Assembly (NCBI GenBank): GCA_035575035.1
Contig: DATLYH010000299.1
Coordinates: 1-44,918, forward strand
DNA: 44,918 nt
Direction of reading: 5' to 3'
Source: DATLYH01 sp035575035
Lineage (GTDB): Bacteria; Planctomycetota; Planctomycetia; Gemmatales; Gemmataceae
Both the position numbers and the translations under genes were made by a program. The stretch's first letter is position 1. The number at the start of each line of letters is the position of its first letter. The notes beneath the pieces are model-generated. The model searched no databases, had not been told where the DNA came from, and saw only the letters and a program-made list of their open reading frames with translations. This document shows positions 23,296 through 33,200 of the stretch, piece after piece.

Positions 23296-23366
23296 GGGCG
23301 ATTGGTGAAACGGTATCACGCCATGCTTACACCGTGGAGTCGGGGGTTCAACTCCCTCATCGCCCA
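23296..23366 (+). tRNA. tRNA-Val (anticodon UAC)
   Basis: Folded by eye: acceptor GGGCGAT/ATCGCCC, D stem GTGA/TCAC, anticodon stem CCATG/CGTGG (one G-U) with loop CTTACAC (anticodon TAC at 23328-23330), variable AGTC, T stem GGGGG/CCCTC with loop TTCAACT, discriminator A. Only 71 bases, with a short D loop; CCA is not encoded. It reads GUA. Confidence 0.92.
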
Positions 23367-23370
23367 TTTC

Positions 23371-23385
23371 CCGGTCGAAGACCGG
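23371..23385 (+). terminator. Short hairpin after tRNA-Val
   Basis: CCGGTC (23371-23376), loop GAA, GACCGG (23380-23385), then TTCTC. It lies five bases after the tRNA; small but well placed. Confidence 0.4.
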
Positions 23386-23526
23386 TTCTCAGACGTTTGC
23401 CACGGCCCTAGGCTGTGGCTGCATTGAAGTCCCTCCTCCTGGTGCCCACCGCCCGCCTTGAAAACCGCGCCTACCAAGCCGGCGGATCGCCCGAGGCGGT
23501 GCTCCAATCTATCTCCACGCTTCCGC

Positions 23527-23532
23527 TATAAT
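23527..23532 (+). promoter_or_regulatory. Perfect -10 box before the SNF2 helicase gene
   Basis: TATAAT, 33 bases before the ATG at 23566. The -35 region is weak (CCAATC at a 17-base spacing). Confidence 0.5.
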
Positions 23533-23565
23533 GGGCGAGATTGATTCTCTCATGGAGCCACTCGA

Positions 23566-26500
23566 ATGACCTTGACCACCCAACTGGCCGGTCAAGTTTC
23601 CAAGGAAATCCGGCAGCGGGGCCGGTTGTATTTCCTCGAAGGGGCCGTCCGCATCCTCGCTGGCGACGACCGGTCTGTCCGGGCGACGGTCCGCGGAAGC
23701 CAGCCCTACAGCGTCAGCCTGTCGCGCACGAGGAACTCGCTGAAAGTGGGCTGTACCTGTCCGTACTTCCAGGACCACCTCTACACTTGCAAGCACATCT
23801 GGGCGGCCATCCTGGCTGCGGAAAACCACGGCTTCCTGGGATCGAGCCCCACCGGCCGGCTGCAAATTGTCGAGGATGAGGATTTTATCGCAGAAGAGGA
23901 TGAGGCGGATTGGGAAGAAGAGGCAGAGCAAGACGGCTACGACTGGGGCGAGTGGGATAACGGGTTCGCAGACGACCGTCCCGGTCGGGTGATCCCTCAT
24001 CCGACCCGCCCCGTGCGGCCGTCGGTGCGGGGCCGGCAACGGCGTCGGGACTGGAAGGAAGAGCTGGCCAGGCTGCGCCAGGCCAGTGCATCAGCAACGG
24101 CGGGACCATCGAACAGCTGGCCGGCCGGGCGGGAGATCCTCTACATCGTGGACGTGCCTGCCACGCTGACCGGCCAGGGGTTGACGGTCGAGGTGGCCTA
24201 CCGCGAGCGCAAGCGGGACGGCGAATGGGGCAAGCCGAAGTTCCAGCGGTTGCCGGTGGCATCAATTCCCCTGCTGCCCAATCCGGCCGACCGTCGTATC
24301 CTCTCCCTCTTGGTCGGCACCCGGGAACAGATCAACTATGCGTACTCCTACGACTACTTGTATCCTTCCTACGACTGGGCCTCATGCCGCTACCGGCTCT
24401 CTGAGCCGTTGGCCGACGCGCTGATCCCGGAGATGTGCCGGACGGGGCGATGCCGGCTTCGTGTGCAGGAGGACGCCGACCTGCGGGATCTCCGCTGGGA
24501 CGAGGGCGGGCCGTGGGAGTTCTGGCTGGTGGTGGCCCCCGACAGCACCGGCAAGCACTACGTTGGGGAAGGCTGGCTACGGCGCGGGGCGGAGCGCGTG
24601 CCTCTTGCCGAACCGCGGATGCTGGCCGAGGGGTTGGTCTTCTGGGATGACCGGGCCGCCTGCTTCGAGGACTGTGGCGCCTTTGACTGGGTCCGCTTGC
24701 TGCGGCAGCGCGGCCCGCTCCAGGTGCCGGTCAAGCAGGGAGGCGAATTGATCAAGGAGTTGCTCCGCCTGCCGCACCTACCGCGGCTGGAGCTGCCGTC
24801 CGAGCTGCGTTATGAAGAAGTCGCGCTGCCGCCCCGGCCCTATCTGAAGGTGCGGCCCCCCGAGCGTCGGGTTCTGGCGAGCAGCCGGTGGCAGCCGGCC
24901 GGTTCGAACGGGAACGATCGGCTCCGCGGCGAGCTGTTCTTTGACTACGACGGCGAGGTGATCGCCGCCGACCAGCCCGAGCGGGGGATCTACCAGGCCG
25001 ACCGACGCCGGCTGATCGTGCGCGACCGGGCCGCGGAGGAGGCGGCCGCCGAGCAGCTGCGACAGCTCGGCTTCAGGCCGCAGAAGTACTCCTATGAGTC
25101 GAAGCCTCGGCTGGAGCTGGCCCCCCGCAATCTCCCCCGCGTCATTCGCACCTTGCTTGAGGCCGGCTGGCATGTCGAGGCTGAGGGCAAACTCTACCGC
25201 CAGCCCGGCGCGATTCACATGGAGGTCGCCTCGGGCATCGACTGGTTCGACCTGAAGGGGACGGTCGAATTTGGCAACACGACCGCCGCGCTTCCCGCGC
25301 TGTTGGCGGCCTTGAAAAAGGGGGAGAACACCGTCCGCCTTGACGACGGCACCTACGGCATGCTTCCCGAGGAGTGGCTGAAGAAATATGGCCTGCTGGC
25401 GGGGCTGGGCAAGGTCGAGGGGGACCGCCTGCGCTTCACGCGCAGCCAGGTCGGCCTGCTCGACGCCCTTCTGGCGGCGCAGCCGGAGGCATGCTGCGAC
25501 GAGACGTTTGCCCGGGCGCGCGAGGAGCTGCGCCGGTTCGAGGGGATCAAGCCGGCCGACGCACCGGCCGGGTTTGTCGGCGAGCTGCGCGGCTACCAGC
25601 GCGAGGGGTTGGGCTGGCTCTACTTCTTGCAACGGTTCGGCTTCGGCGGCTGCCTGGCTGACGACATGGGACTGGGCAAGACGGTGCAGGTGCTGGCCCT
25701 GCTCGAATCGCGCCGCGAGCTGCGCGAGAAGCGGTCGAAGAAGAATGGCGCCGAACAGCCCGGCCCGTCGCTCGTGGTGGTGCCGCGATCGCTGGTGTTC
25801 AACTGGAAACAGGAGGCCGCCCGGTTCACGCCGAAGCTGCGCGTGCTCGATCACACCGGCACCGGCCGGCTCCAGCCCGGCCAGCACTTCAACGACTATG
25901 ACGTGATCCTCACCACCTACGGCACACTGCGGCGCGACGCCGCCCATTTCAAGGATGTGCTATTCGACTACTGCATCCTCGACGAGGCCCAGGCGATCAA
26001 GAACGCCCGGACCGAGGCGGCCAAGGCGGTGCGGCTGCTGCGCGGCAACCATCGGCTGGCGCTGAGCGGTACGCCGGTGGAAAATCACTTGGGCGAACTC
26101 TGGAGTCTGTTCGAGTTCCTCAATCCGGGGATGCTGGGCGGCGCGTCGGCCTTCCGGCTCGGCGGCGTGGGGGCGCACAACCCCGATGAGGATACCCGCG
26201 CTCTGCTGGCCCGGGCGCTGCGGCCGTTCATCCTGCGGCGCACCAAGGAGCAGGTGGCCGCGGACCTGCCGGCCAAGACGGAGCAGACCCTCTACTGCGA
26301 GCTGGAGCCGGCGCAGCGCAAGCAGTACAACGACCTCCGCGAGCACTACCGCCGCACCCTCTTGGGCAAGGTCGAGGAGGAGGGGATCGCCAAGGCGAAG
26401 ATCCAGGTGCTTGAAGCGCTGCTCCGGCTGCGTCAGGCCGCTTGCCATCCCGGCCTGATCGACCCGGCCAAGGTCAGCGAGTCCAGCGCCAAGCTCGACC

Positions 26501-26991
26501 TGCTCTTGCCGCAGCTCGACGAGGTGCTGGAGGAGGGGCACAAGGCGCTGGTCTTTTCGCAGTTCACCAGTCTGCTGGCGATCGTGCGCGACCGGCTCGA
26601 CCGGCAAGGGGTGCCTTACGAGTACCTCGATGGCAAGACGCGCGACCGGGAGGCCCGCGTCGAGCGCTTCCAGAATGACCCGGACTGCAAGCTGTTCCTA
26701 ATCAGCCTCAGAGCAGGCGGCCTGGGGTTGAACCTGACCGCGGCCGAGTATGTCTTCCTGCTCGACCCGTGGTGGAACCCGGCGGTCGAGGCGCAGGCCA
26801 TTGACCGGGCCCACCGCCTCGGCCAGAAGCGGGCGGTGTTCGCCTATCGGCTGATCGCCCGGGACACGGTCGAGGAAAAAGTGCTGGAGTTGCAAAAGAC
26901 CAAGCGCGACCTGGCCGACGCCATCATCAACGCCGACAACAGCCTGATCCGCGACCTGACCGCCGACGACCTGCGGCTGCTGCTGTCGTAA
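23566..26991 (+). CDS. SNF2-family helicase with N-terminal SWIM zinc finger
   Basis: 1141 residues. A SWIM zinc finger (CTCPYFQDHLYTCKHIWAAI; CxC...CxH) lies at about 64-83, followed by an acidic linker and a large middle region (about 180-660) typical of bacterial SNF2 proteins. The helicase core follows: LRGYQREGLGWLYFLQRFGF, DDMGLGKTVQVLAL (Walker A), LVVVPRSLVFNWKQE, ILDEAQAIKN (DEAQ box), LALSGTPVENHLGELWSLFE, then domain 2 with VFSQFTSLLAIV, LISLRAGGLGLNLTAAEYVF, DPWWNPAVEAQAIDRAHRLG and QKRAVFAYRLIARDTVEEKV. All ATPase motifs are intact. It is a double-stranded DNA translocase or remodeller, probably in transcription recycling or DNA repair. It stands alone, right after tRNA-Val. GGAG precedes the ATG. 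Confidence 0.94.
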   Translation: MTLTTQLAGQVSKEIRQRGRLYFLEGAVRILAGDDRSVRATVRGSQPYSVSLSRTRNSLKVGCTCPYFQDHLYTCKHIWAAILAAENHGFLGSSPTGRLQIVEDEDFIAEEDEADWEEEAEQDGYDWGEWDNGFADDRPGRVIPHPTRPVRPSVRGRQRRRDWKEELARLRQASASATAGPSNSWPAGREILYIVDVPATLTGQGLTVEVAYRERKRDGEWGKPKFQRLPVASIPLLPNPADRRILSLLVGTREQINYAYSYDYLYPSYDWASCRYRLSEPLADALIPEMCRTGRCRLRVQEDADLRDLRWDEGGPWEFWLVVAPDSTGKHYVGEGWLRRGAERVPLAEPRMLAEGLVFWDDRAACFEDCGAFDWVRLLRQRGPLQVPVKQGGELIKELLRLPHLPRLELPSELRYEEVALPPRPYLKVRPPERRVLASSRWQPAGSNGNDRLRGELFFDYDGEVIAADQPERGIYQADRRRLIVRDRAAEEAAAEQLRQLGFRPQKYSYESKPRLELAPRNLPRVIRTLLEAGWHVEAEGKLYRQPGAIHMEVASGIDWFDLKGTVEFGNTTAALPALLAALKKGENTVRLDDGTYGMLPEEWLKKYGLLAGLGKVEGDRLRFTRSQVGLLDALLAAQPEACCDETFARAREELRRFEGIKPADAPAGFVGELRGYQREGLGWLYFLQRFGFGGCLADDMGLGKTVQVLALLESRRELREKRSKKNGAEQPGPSLVVVPRSLVFNWKQEAARFTPKLRVLDHTGTGRLQPGQHFNDYDVILTTYGTLRRDAAHFKDVLFDYCILDEAQAIKNARTEAAKAVRLLRGNHRLALSGTPVENHLGELWSLFEFLNPGMLGGASAFRLGGVGAHNPDEDTRALLARALRPFILRRTKEQVAADLPAKTEQTLYCELEPAQRKQYNDLREHYRRTLLGKVEEEGIAKAKIQVLEALLRLRQAACHPGLIDPAKVSESSAKLDLLLPQLDEVLEEGHKALVFSQFTSLLAIVRDRLDRQGVPYEYLDGKTRDREARVERFQNDPDCKLFLISLRAGGLGLNLTAAEYVFLLDPWWNPAVEAQAIDRAHRLGQKRAVFAYRLIARDTVEEKVLELQKTKRDLADAIINADNSLIRDLTADDLRLLLS

Positions 26992-27005
26992 GAGGCGTAA
27001 CTGTT

Positions 27006-27073
27006 TGGCGAGCGGCCGGCGTCAGCCGGCCGGTGAGTCTTACTGGCGAGCGGCCGGCGTCAGCCGGCCGGTG
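27006..27073. repeat. Two identical 30-base hairpin repeats after the helicase gene
   Basis: Identical copies at 27006-27035 and 27044-27073, 38 bases apart, each containing GGCCGGC-GTCA-GCCGGCC, a 7-pair GC hairpin. The first starts 14 bases after the stop, so it may also stop transcription. Confidence 0.88.
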
Positions 27074-27349
27074 GGTGGCCAGAACATCATGGCACTCCGC
27101 CCCGGCCACCCCCGGATGGCGCAACCCCCTGTTGGGGCCGCTCGCCGGCTGACTCGTCGCCGTGCCGGTGGGCGCGTCCGGTGCCTGACTTTTCGGGATG
27201 CGCCTGATTGCCTGTCTGCGCCGACCCCTCCGTCCTTTGCCAGCACCAATCCGCTGTCGTTCCGGCCGACGAGGGCAACTTCACCTATCGCCGTTGCCGA
27301 CCATAACTGGCGCCCTTTGCCGTCGCGCTCCGACTACGGGAGGGGAGCC
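27074..27349. other. Non-coding remainder before the DoxX-like gene
   Basis: GC-rich, no supported gene. With the repeats it makes a 358-base gap. The frame of the next gene is open through it from 27005, but the translation is Arg/Pro-rich and the membrane protein clearly begins at 27350. Confidence 0.4.
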
Positions 27350-27775
27350 GTGTTCGAGGTCTTCTTCAAGGACAAGCTCGCGCCGCTGGCTCTGCGGCTG
27401 GCGCTGGGGTTGGTCTTTGCCTCCCACGGTTACGTCAAGATCATGGCCAACGGCGGTACCGCGTGGACCAGCGGGCTGTCCACCCCCTGGCAGCTGCTGA
27501 TCGCCTGGGGCGAGTTCGCCGCCGGCCTGGCCATCTTGGTCGGCTTCCGCTGCCGCACGGCCACCGCCGCTGCCCTGCTCCTTACCACCGGAACCCTTCT
27601 TTGGTGGCAAGGGTGGCGCGTCTTTGATCTGCCCCTTGCCACTCTGGAACCCACCTTCTTGCTGCTGATCATGGGACTGGCGCTGATCTTCCTGGGGGCC
27701 GGCGAAATCTCGGTTGATGGTCGCAGCAGCGGCCGATCCACGGCTACCGGTAGAGCCGCCCGCCGGGCCGGATAA
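27350..27775 (+). CDS. DoxX family small membrane protein
   Basis: 141 residues from GTG at 27350, which is preceded by GGGAGGGGAG. Four membrane helices can be drawn (LALRLALGLVFASHGYVKIM; WQLLIAWGEFAAGLAILVGF; ATAAALLLTTGTLLWWQGW; PTFLLLIMGLALIFLGAGEI). The R-x-x-L-G-x-x-F-x-x-H-G-x-x-K start and the E-F-x-A-G-x-x-I-L-x-G-F helix are DoxX hallmarks. DoxX proteins are small quinone- or redox-associated membrane proteins of uncertain function, and the last helix normally ends near the substrate loop GAGEIS seen here. The last 20 residues are a disordered Ser/Arg tail. It stands alone. Confidence 0.78.
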   Translation: MFEVFFKDKLAPLALRLALGLVFASHGYVKIMANGGTAWTSGLSTPWQLLIAWGEFAAGLAILVGFRCRTATAAALLLTTGTLLWWQGWRVFDLPLATLEPTFLLLIMGLALIFLGAGEISVDGRSSGRSTATGRAARRAG

Positions 27776-27943
27776 GGGCGACCACCGGGATGCCTCGGGT
27801 TGGCCGTCGGCCACTTGACGCCAGGCCGCAGGCAGCAACTTGGCCGCCCGCACCGGACCGCTTATGATGAAGGGGCCAGGGCCAGAGGTCAGAAACCGCA
27901 GCCCGCAGGGATCAGACCTCGGATCACGGATCGCTATCCCTCT

Positions 27944-28004
27944 GGGAGCGCGGGCGTCCTACCTGCCGCATGAGACGGCCGCGCTCCCCAGGAGCGCGGG
28001 CAGG
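27944..28004. repeat. GGGAGCGCGGGCGTCC-family repeat before the kinase gene
   Basis: GGGAGCGCGGGCGTCCTACC (27944-27963) followed by GCGCTCCCCAGGAGCGCGGG at 27981-28000. Related to GGGAGCGAGCGTCCCACC at 42031. It ends about 15 bases before the kinase ATG. Confidence 0.6.
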
Positions 28005-28016
28005 AAACCAGTGCCC

Positions 28017-29648
28017 ATGAACAACGGTACCCAGCCCTCGCTGACGCCGCCCCCTGCCGCCGGGGTACCGGCCGCCGAGCCGGACCTGACCGGCCGAACG
28101 CTGGGCGACTTCCATGTCCTGCGCCGGCTGGGGCACGGGGGTATGGGACAGGTTTACCTGGCCGAACAGGTCTCGCTCAAGCGCAAGGTCGCCCTCAAGA
28201 TCCTGCGGGCCGACTTGGCCGCCAACCCCGACGCGCTGCAGCGCTTCCAGCAAGAAGCCCTGGCCGTCGCCCGCGCCACCCACGCCAACATTGTCCAGGT
28301 GTACGCGATCGGCGAGTGCGACGGGCTGCACTACATGGCCCTGGAGTACGTCGAGGGGCGCAACCTCCGCGAGTATCTAGCCCGCAAGGGGCCGCCCGAT
28401 GTGCCGCAGGTGCTGGCCATTATGCGCCAGGTGGCGGCGGCCTTGCAGCGGGCCGGCGAACTCGGCATCATCCATCGCGACATCAAGCCGGAGAACATCC
28501 TGCTGACGCGCAAGGGGGAGGTCAAGGTCGCCGACTTCGGCCTGTCGCGCTGCCTGGCCCCCGACCAGGCGCCGCTCAGCCTGACGCAGAGCGGCGTCAC
28601 CCTGGGCACACCACTGTACATGAGCCCCGAGCAGGTCGAGGGCCGGCCGGTTGACCCGCGCACCGACATCTACTCCTTCGGCGTCACCTGCTACCACCTG
28701 CTGGCCGGCCACCCGCCGTTCCAGGGGCAGACCGCTTTTCAGGTCGCCTTGCAGCACGTGCAGGCCGAGCCAGTGCCCCTGGAGGTGATCCGACCCGACC
28801 TGCCGGCCGAGCTGTGCGCCGTCGTCAAGAAGATGATGGCCAAGGACCCGGCCGAGCGCTACCAGACGGCGGGCGAGCTGCTCCAGGACCTGACCCGCCT
28901 GCGCGAGACGCTGACCGGGCTTTCCTCCGGCCTGCACTCGCAGGTATTGGAAATGTCGTCCCTGAGCGGGACGCCGGCGGCCGTCCCGGCGGCACCGTCC
29001 CGGCGGCGCGGGTTGCCGTGGGCGGCTGCTTTGAGCGTGGTCCTGGCGCTGGCCGGCGGGGCAGCCGTTGCCTGGTTTCGGCATGCCTCCCGCAACCTGC
29101 CTCCACCTTCGGAGCCGCCGGCGAGCAATGCCGAGTTGGAAAAGATCGAGGCGATGTTCTCGCCGCAGAAGCGCGAGCAGGTCCTGCAAGCAGGCGTGGA
29201 GCTGTACATCAACCCCGGCAATGACCCGCAAATGATCCGCCTCGGTGCCCGCCACTGCGCCGAGTTGGGGGTCTTTTACCTGGAGCATCGTCGTCTCGAT
29301 GCGGCCGAACGTTTCTTTGCCAAACTCGAAGGGCATGCGGCGCGGCCGTACCGCCTGCTGGGCCGTTTGGGCCAGGCGATGGTGCTGGCCTTCCAGGACC
29401 AACCGGACGAATCCAACCGCCGCTTCCTGGAATTGCTGAACGAGAAACGGCCGGAGCCGACCCGCAAGGAACTGGAAACGCTGCTGCGGCAGAACCCGAA
29501 GCTGCATCAGATGGTGGCCGAGGCACTGGAGCACAACGCCGCCAACGCCACCGCCGACAGCCCCTTCCCGCACGAACTGGATTTCCTGCGCAAGCCGCCG
29601 GTGCCGCTCCGCCTGCGCGGCGACAAACCCGCTGCCAAGGGAACCTGA
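28017..29648 (+). CDS. Hanks-type Ser/Thr protein kinase with membrane anchor
   Basis: 543 residues. Kinase domain about 30-295: GHGGMGQVYLA (Gly loop), VALKIL (Lys61), HRDIKPENILL (catalytic Asp, about 155), ADFGLSR (Mg-binding Asp), GTPLYMSPEQ (activation loop end), DIYSFGVTCYHLLAGHPPF. All catalytic residues are present. A proline/serine linker leads to one transmembrane helix (PWAAALSVVLALAGGAAVAW, about 333-352). The C-terminal 180 residues, outside the membrane, are helical and TPR-like (LGARHCAELGVFYLEHRRLD, AERFFAKLEGHAARPYRLLG). It is likely a PknB-type receptor kinase sensing through the TPR part. I start at ATG 28017, which gives a clean N-terminus; upstream codons read through a repeat. 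It could phosphorylate targets read by the FHA domain of the protein at 13954, but that is conjecture. Confidence 0.92.
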   Translation: MNNGTQPSLTPPPAAGVPAAEPDLTGRTLGDFHVLRRLGHGGMGQVYLAEQVSLKRKVALKILRADLAANPDALQRFQQEALAVARATHANIVQVYAIGECDGLHYMALEYVEGRNLREYLARKGPPDVPQVLAIMRQVAAALQRAGELGIIHRDIKPENILLTRKGEVKVADFGLSRCLAPDQAPLSLTQSGVTLGTPLYMSPEQVEGRPVDPRTDIYSFGVTCYHLLAGHPPFQGQTAFQVALQHVQAEPVPLEVIRPDLPAELCAVVKKMMAKDPAERYQTAGELLQDLTRLRETLTGLSSGLHSQVLEMSSLSGTPAAVPAAPSRRRGLPWAAALSVVLALAGGAAVAWFRHASRNLPPPSEPPASNAELEKIEAMFSPQKREQVLQAGVELYINPGNDPQMIRLGARHCAELGVFYLEHRRLDAAERFFAKLEGHAARPYRLLGRLGQAMVLAFQDQPDESNRRFLELLNEKRPEPTRKELETLLRQNPKLHQMVAEALEHNAANATADSPFPHELDFLRKPPVPLRLRGDKPAAKGT

Positions 29649-29855
29649 CCCGGGATGCCCCGATGCGGCTACCTAGGCGGGGCCGGCTGCGCCCCTGCAA
29701 GGGACAGAACAACACCTCCAATACTCACCCCTTGCATCGCCTTTTTCCCCGGCTAACATGGGATGGGCGCAGCCCTGCTTTCCTACCATTGGGCAAGTGC
29801 AGCGGTTATTCTTCACCTTTACCAGAAGGTGACCCTCATTTCTAAGGAGCGTCTC

Positions 29856-30284
29856 ATGATCACCATCAGTGGCAAGGCCCTAGGGAGGAAGAGACCGCTC
29901 TTCGCGGACTGGTCCATCCCCCTTCCGCCCGGCCTCGACAAAAGCGGCGGCCGGCTCACGCTGCGCGACCTGATCGCGCACGTGGTCCGGGGCGAGGTGG
30001 AGGCCTTCCGCGAGCGGCAGGAGGAGCGGAAGCTGCTCCGCGCCCTGACGGCTAGCGACATCGAGAAGGGAGCGGCCCGCGGCAAGGTGGACATGGGCGG
30101 CCGCGACCTGAAACAGCCGGTGGACGAAGAGGAAGCGGTGGCCGTGGCTTTGCAGGCCTTCGAGGATGGTCTGTACCTGGTGATCGTCGATGGCGAGGAG
30201 CAGCGGGATCTGGACCGCGAGGTCTATCTGCAGCCGGACAGCCGATTGACGTTCGTGCGCCTGGTGATGCTGGCGGGAGGGTAA
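29856..30284 (+). CDS. Small conserved partner of the DUF4132 protein
   Basis: 142 residues, acidic, soluble. TAAGGAG lies about 9 bases before the ATG. Features: LTLRDLIAHVVRGEVEAFRE, RQEERKLLRALTASDIEKGA, GKVDMGGRDLKQPVDEEEAV and AVALQAFEDGLYLVIVDGEE, ending in SRLTFVRLVMLAGG. I recall close relatives beside DUF4132 genes in other bacteria, so this looks like a true two-gene module, but I know no function and no Pfam name. The helical start plus the beta-rich C-terminus (YLVIVDG, EVYLQPDSRLTFVRL) suggest a ubiquitin-like or adaptor fold, which is speculation. The stop is one base from the next ATG, so the two are cotranscribed and probably translationally coupled. Confidence 0.75.
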   Translation: MITISGKALGRKRPLFADWSIPLPPGLDKSGGRLTLRDLIAHVVRGEVEAFRERQEERKLLRALTASDIEKGAARGKVDMGGRDLKQPVDEEEAVAVALQAFEDGLYLVIVDGEEQRDLDREVYLQPDSRLTFVRLVMLAGG

Positions 30285-30285
30285 G

Positions 30286-33200
30286 ATGTTGAAGCCGCAG
30301 CAGGCCCGGGAAGCACTCAAGCAGTTCTATCACGAGGACGGCGAGCAACGGCGGCTGGCCGCGCTCAAACCGCTCCCACCGCGTCTGGCCGAGATCGGGC
30401 GGGGCCTGATGGGCCGCGACCCTGAAGGCAACGCGATCGAGGAATGGGAGGAAGAGAGCAAGGTCAAGCGGTCCGCGTGCAGGCAGCTGGATGCGCTGTC
30501 CCCACCGGAACGGAGCGAAGTCTTTGAGGCGCTCTTCCCGAAGCTGGGCCGGTACATCGAGGCGGGCTGGCAGATCCATCGCCGCTTGCCCTACCAGACG
30601 GACTACTACGACCGCAAGGCGTTCCGCGCTCCCAACAACCCGGCCGCCCTCCTCGCGGCACGGAGCGACTGGGTGTGCTCCTTGCTGATACAACTCGAAG
30701 GCTACGAGGAAGACATCACCTGGCTGGCGGCCTGGGCGGCGCATCTGGGTTTCAGAGCGGACGCGGTCGGGATTCTCCTGGCCGCTGCCATCGACACAGG
30801 CGGCAGCGAAGGCGAGACCGTCTTCGAAATCTTGTGCGACTCGGCCCGGGGTACGCATGAGATCGGCGGCATGGGCCGGCACGTGCCCCGGGCCCTGCTG
30901 GTTGCCGCGCGGCCCGACGGCTGGGAGTTCGTCGAGAGACTGCTGCTGGCCGCCCAGCGCCAGGAGGGACTGCGGCAGACGATCTTGGAAACCATCGACG
31001 AGGCCCATCCCGAGGCGTTCCGCCGGATGCTGCGGCTGATCCGGGAGCACAACCTGACTCGCTTCAGCGCCACAGTACGGGCCGTGGATACCTGGTTCGG
31101 CTTCCGCTGGGACTCGGCCAGCGCCCGCGTGGTCAACCAGGCGATCGAACACGCCCTGAAGTTCCTCGAAGACCCGAATGCCCGCGCCCGGGCCATCGGC
31201 AAGGAGACCGGCGACGCGCTCTACCTGGCGCTGTGGGCCCAGGCCTTCGAGGATGCAGACGCCGTCATCGAGCCGACAGTCCGACTGCTGAACGATACTC
31301 GCGCGGAGCAGCGCTTTGTCGGCGTTCACCTGTTGGCGCAACTGAAACTTCCGGCCGCCCGCGAACGCCTGCGGACAGCCCTCGACGATGAGGACCTGCG
31401 TGTGGCCCTGTATGCCCTGGAGCACTGCCGGGATGACGGTTCCGAGGATGAGGAAGCCGACCCCGGCGACCTGTTCGAGCGTGTCGAGCGGCTGCTGGCC
31501 CGGGTGCCGGAGAAAGAGGTGAACTTGAAGCCGCTGGTCTGGCCCTGGACCGGGCGGAGGGTGGACCGTAAATCGGTGGCCGGGCACCTGATCATTCACC
31601 TGGGGAAGCACCCGCCCACTCGTTTGATTCCCTACCTGCCGTTGTTCGACCCGTGGAAACGGGCTTATGTGGTGGATCGGCTTGCGGAGATGGAGAAGTG
31701 GGACGCGGCCATCCGCGAGACGTTGCTGGCCCTGGTCGGCGACAAGGCCGGCAACGTGCGCGAGTCGGCCGTCCAGGCGCTGAAGAAATGCCCGATCACT
31801 CCCGCCGAGGCCGAGCGGCTGGAGGAATTGCTCACGCGCAAGGCCGGCGACTTGCGTCGCGGCGTCCTGGCACTACTGCTCAACCAGACCGACGATGCGG
31901 CCCTGGCCAGCGCCGAGCGGTTGCTGACGGCCGGGCAGCTGCCGCTGCGCCTGGCCGGGCTCGATTTGCTCCGGCAAATGGCGGAGGCGGGGCGCCAGGG
32001 CGAGCGCTGCCGCGCCCGCGCCGAGCGCTACCGCACGGAGCGCGGCCGGCTCAGCGACGAGGAAGAGAAGCAGCTCACGGCCATTCTCGACACGGCCCGC
32101 CCGCAAGCCCGGCTGGACGATGCGCTCGGCCTGCTCAAGCCGGAGGAGCGCACGCCCCCGGTTCCGCCGCGCGGCAACCTCAAGGTGGCCTTCCGCACGC
32201 CCGCCGCCATTGCCTGCCTGGAATCGCTCGACGAGTTGGTCCACGAGCACCGCCAGACGCCGGTGGTCATCAAGTATCTGCCCGACCCCGATGACCCGGA
32301 AGACCAGGAGAGCGAGAGCGAGCCGACCCCGCTGGGAAACCTCGGCTACCGGTTCCCCTCGCCGAACACCGACACACCAGTGGAGAAGGACATCGTTCGC
32401 CTCCCCCTGCGCGAGCTGTGGGAGCGGTGGTGGGCGGAACGGCCGCGGGAGTTGCGCGATCCCGACGGCTTCGAGCTTCTGCGCGCCCTGGCCTGCTTCG
32501 AGTGGGAGGCCGACGACTGGCGCGAGCCGCGCAAGCGAAGCCCCCAACTGAAGCAGGCGCTGGAAGTGCTCACCGGCGGGCTGAAACCCAAGGAGCTGCG
32601 CTACGAGGAGATCGTCAAAGGCGTGCTGGAGTGGCTGCTGCGGCTCCACCCGCCCGAGGGAGCGCCGGATTTTTTGCTCGACGCGGTGGAAGCCTCATTC
32701 GCCCTGGTCCCGCCGCAGGAGTTGGAGCACGTCCCTGACGAGGACCGCTGGGAGGACCGCGACTGGCGCAGTTACGACTCGCCCTTCGTCCTCTGGCTGG
32801 ACCAGGCCCGATCACACCGGGACTCTTACCCCGCAGTCTGGCGGCCCGAGCACCATGTCCGGCTCTGGCGGCTGCTGCGCTGGAAGGACGAGCCGGGACC
32901 GAAGGTTCCGCGCAACCGGCCCGAATTGAACGAGATCGTGGCGGCTTACCGGGCTGGCGGCGCCACCGAGGCCGACCTGATCGACCAACTCCTGGGACCG
33001 CACGATGACGATTACGGGGGCCGCTTCCACGAACTGGGAACCCTGACTGAGCGCAAGCTGCCGCCTAAGCTGGCAGAGTGCCCCGGCCTGGCCGCGGTGG
33101 TGGAACGCTGCCGCCAGCGCGTCCTGGAGATCGAGCTGGCGCGGGGCGAGGCGGAAACTCCCGCCTCCGGCGCCGCTCTGTCCCTGAACTCGGTCGAGGG

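Noticed and set aside
23316..23507. Short minus-strand open frame across tRNA-Val
   Set aside because: It runs through the tRNA gene and encodes no recognisable protein.
23155..26991. Integrated island at tRNA-Val
   Set aside because: No integrase, no visible repeated tRNA end and no shift in base composition.
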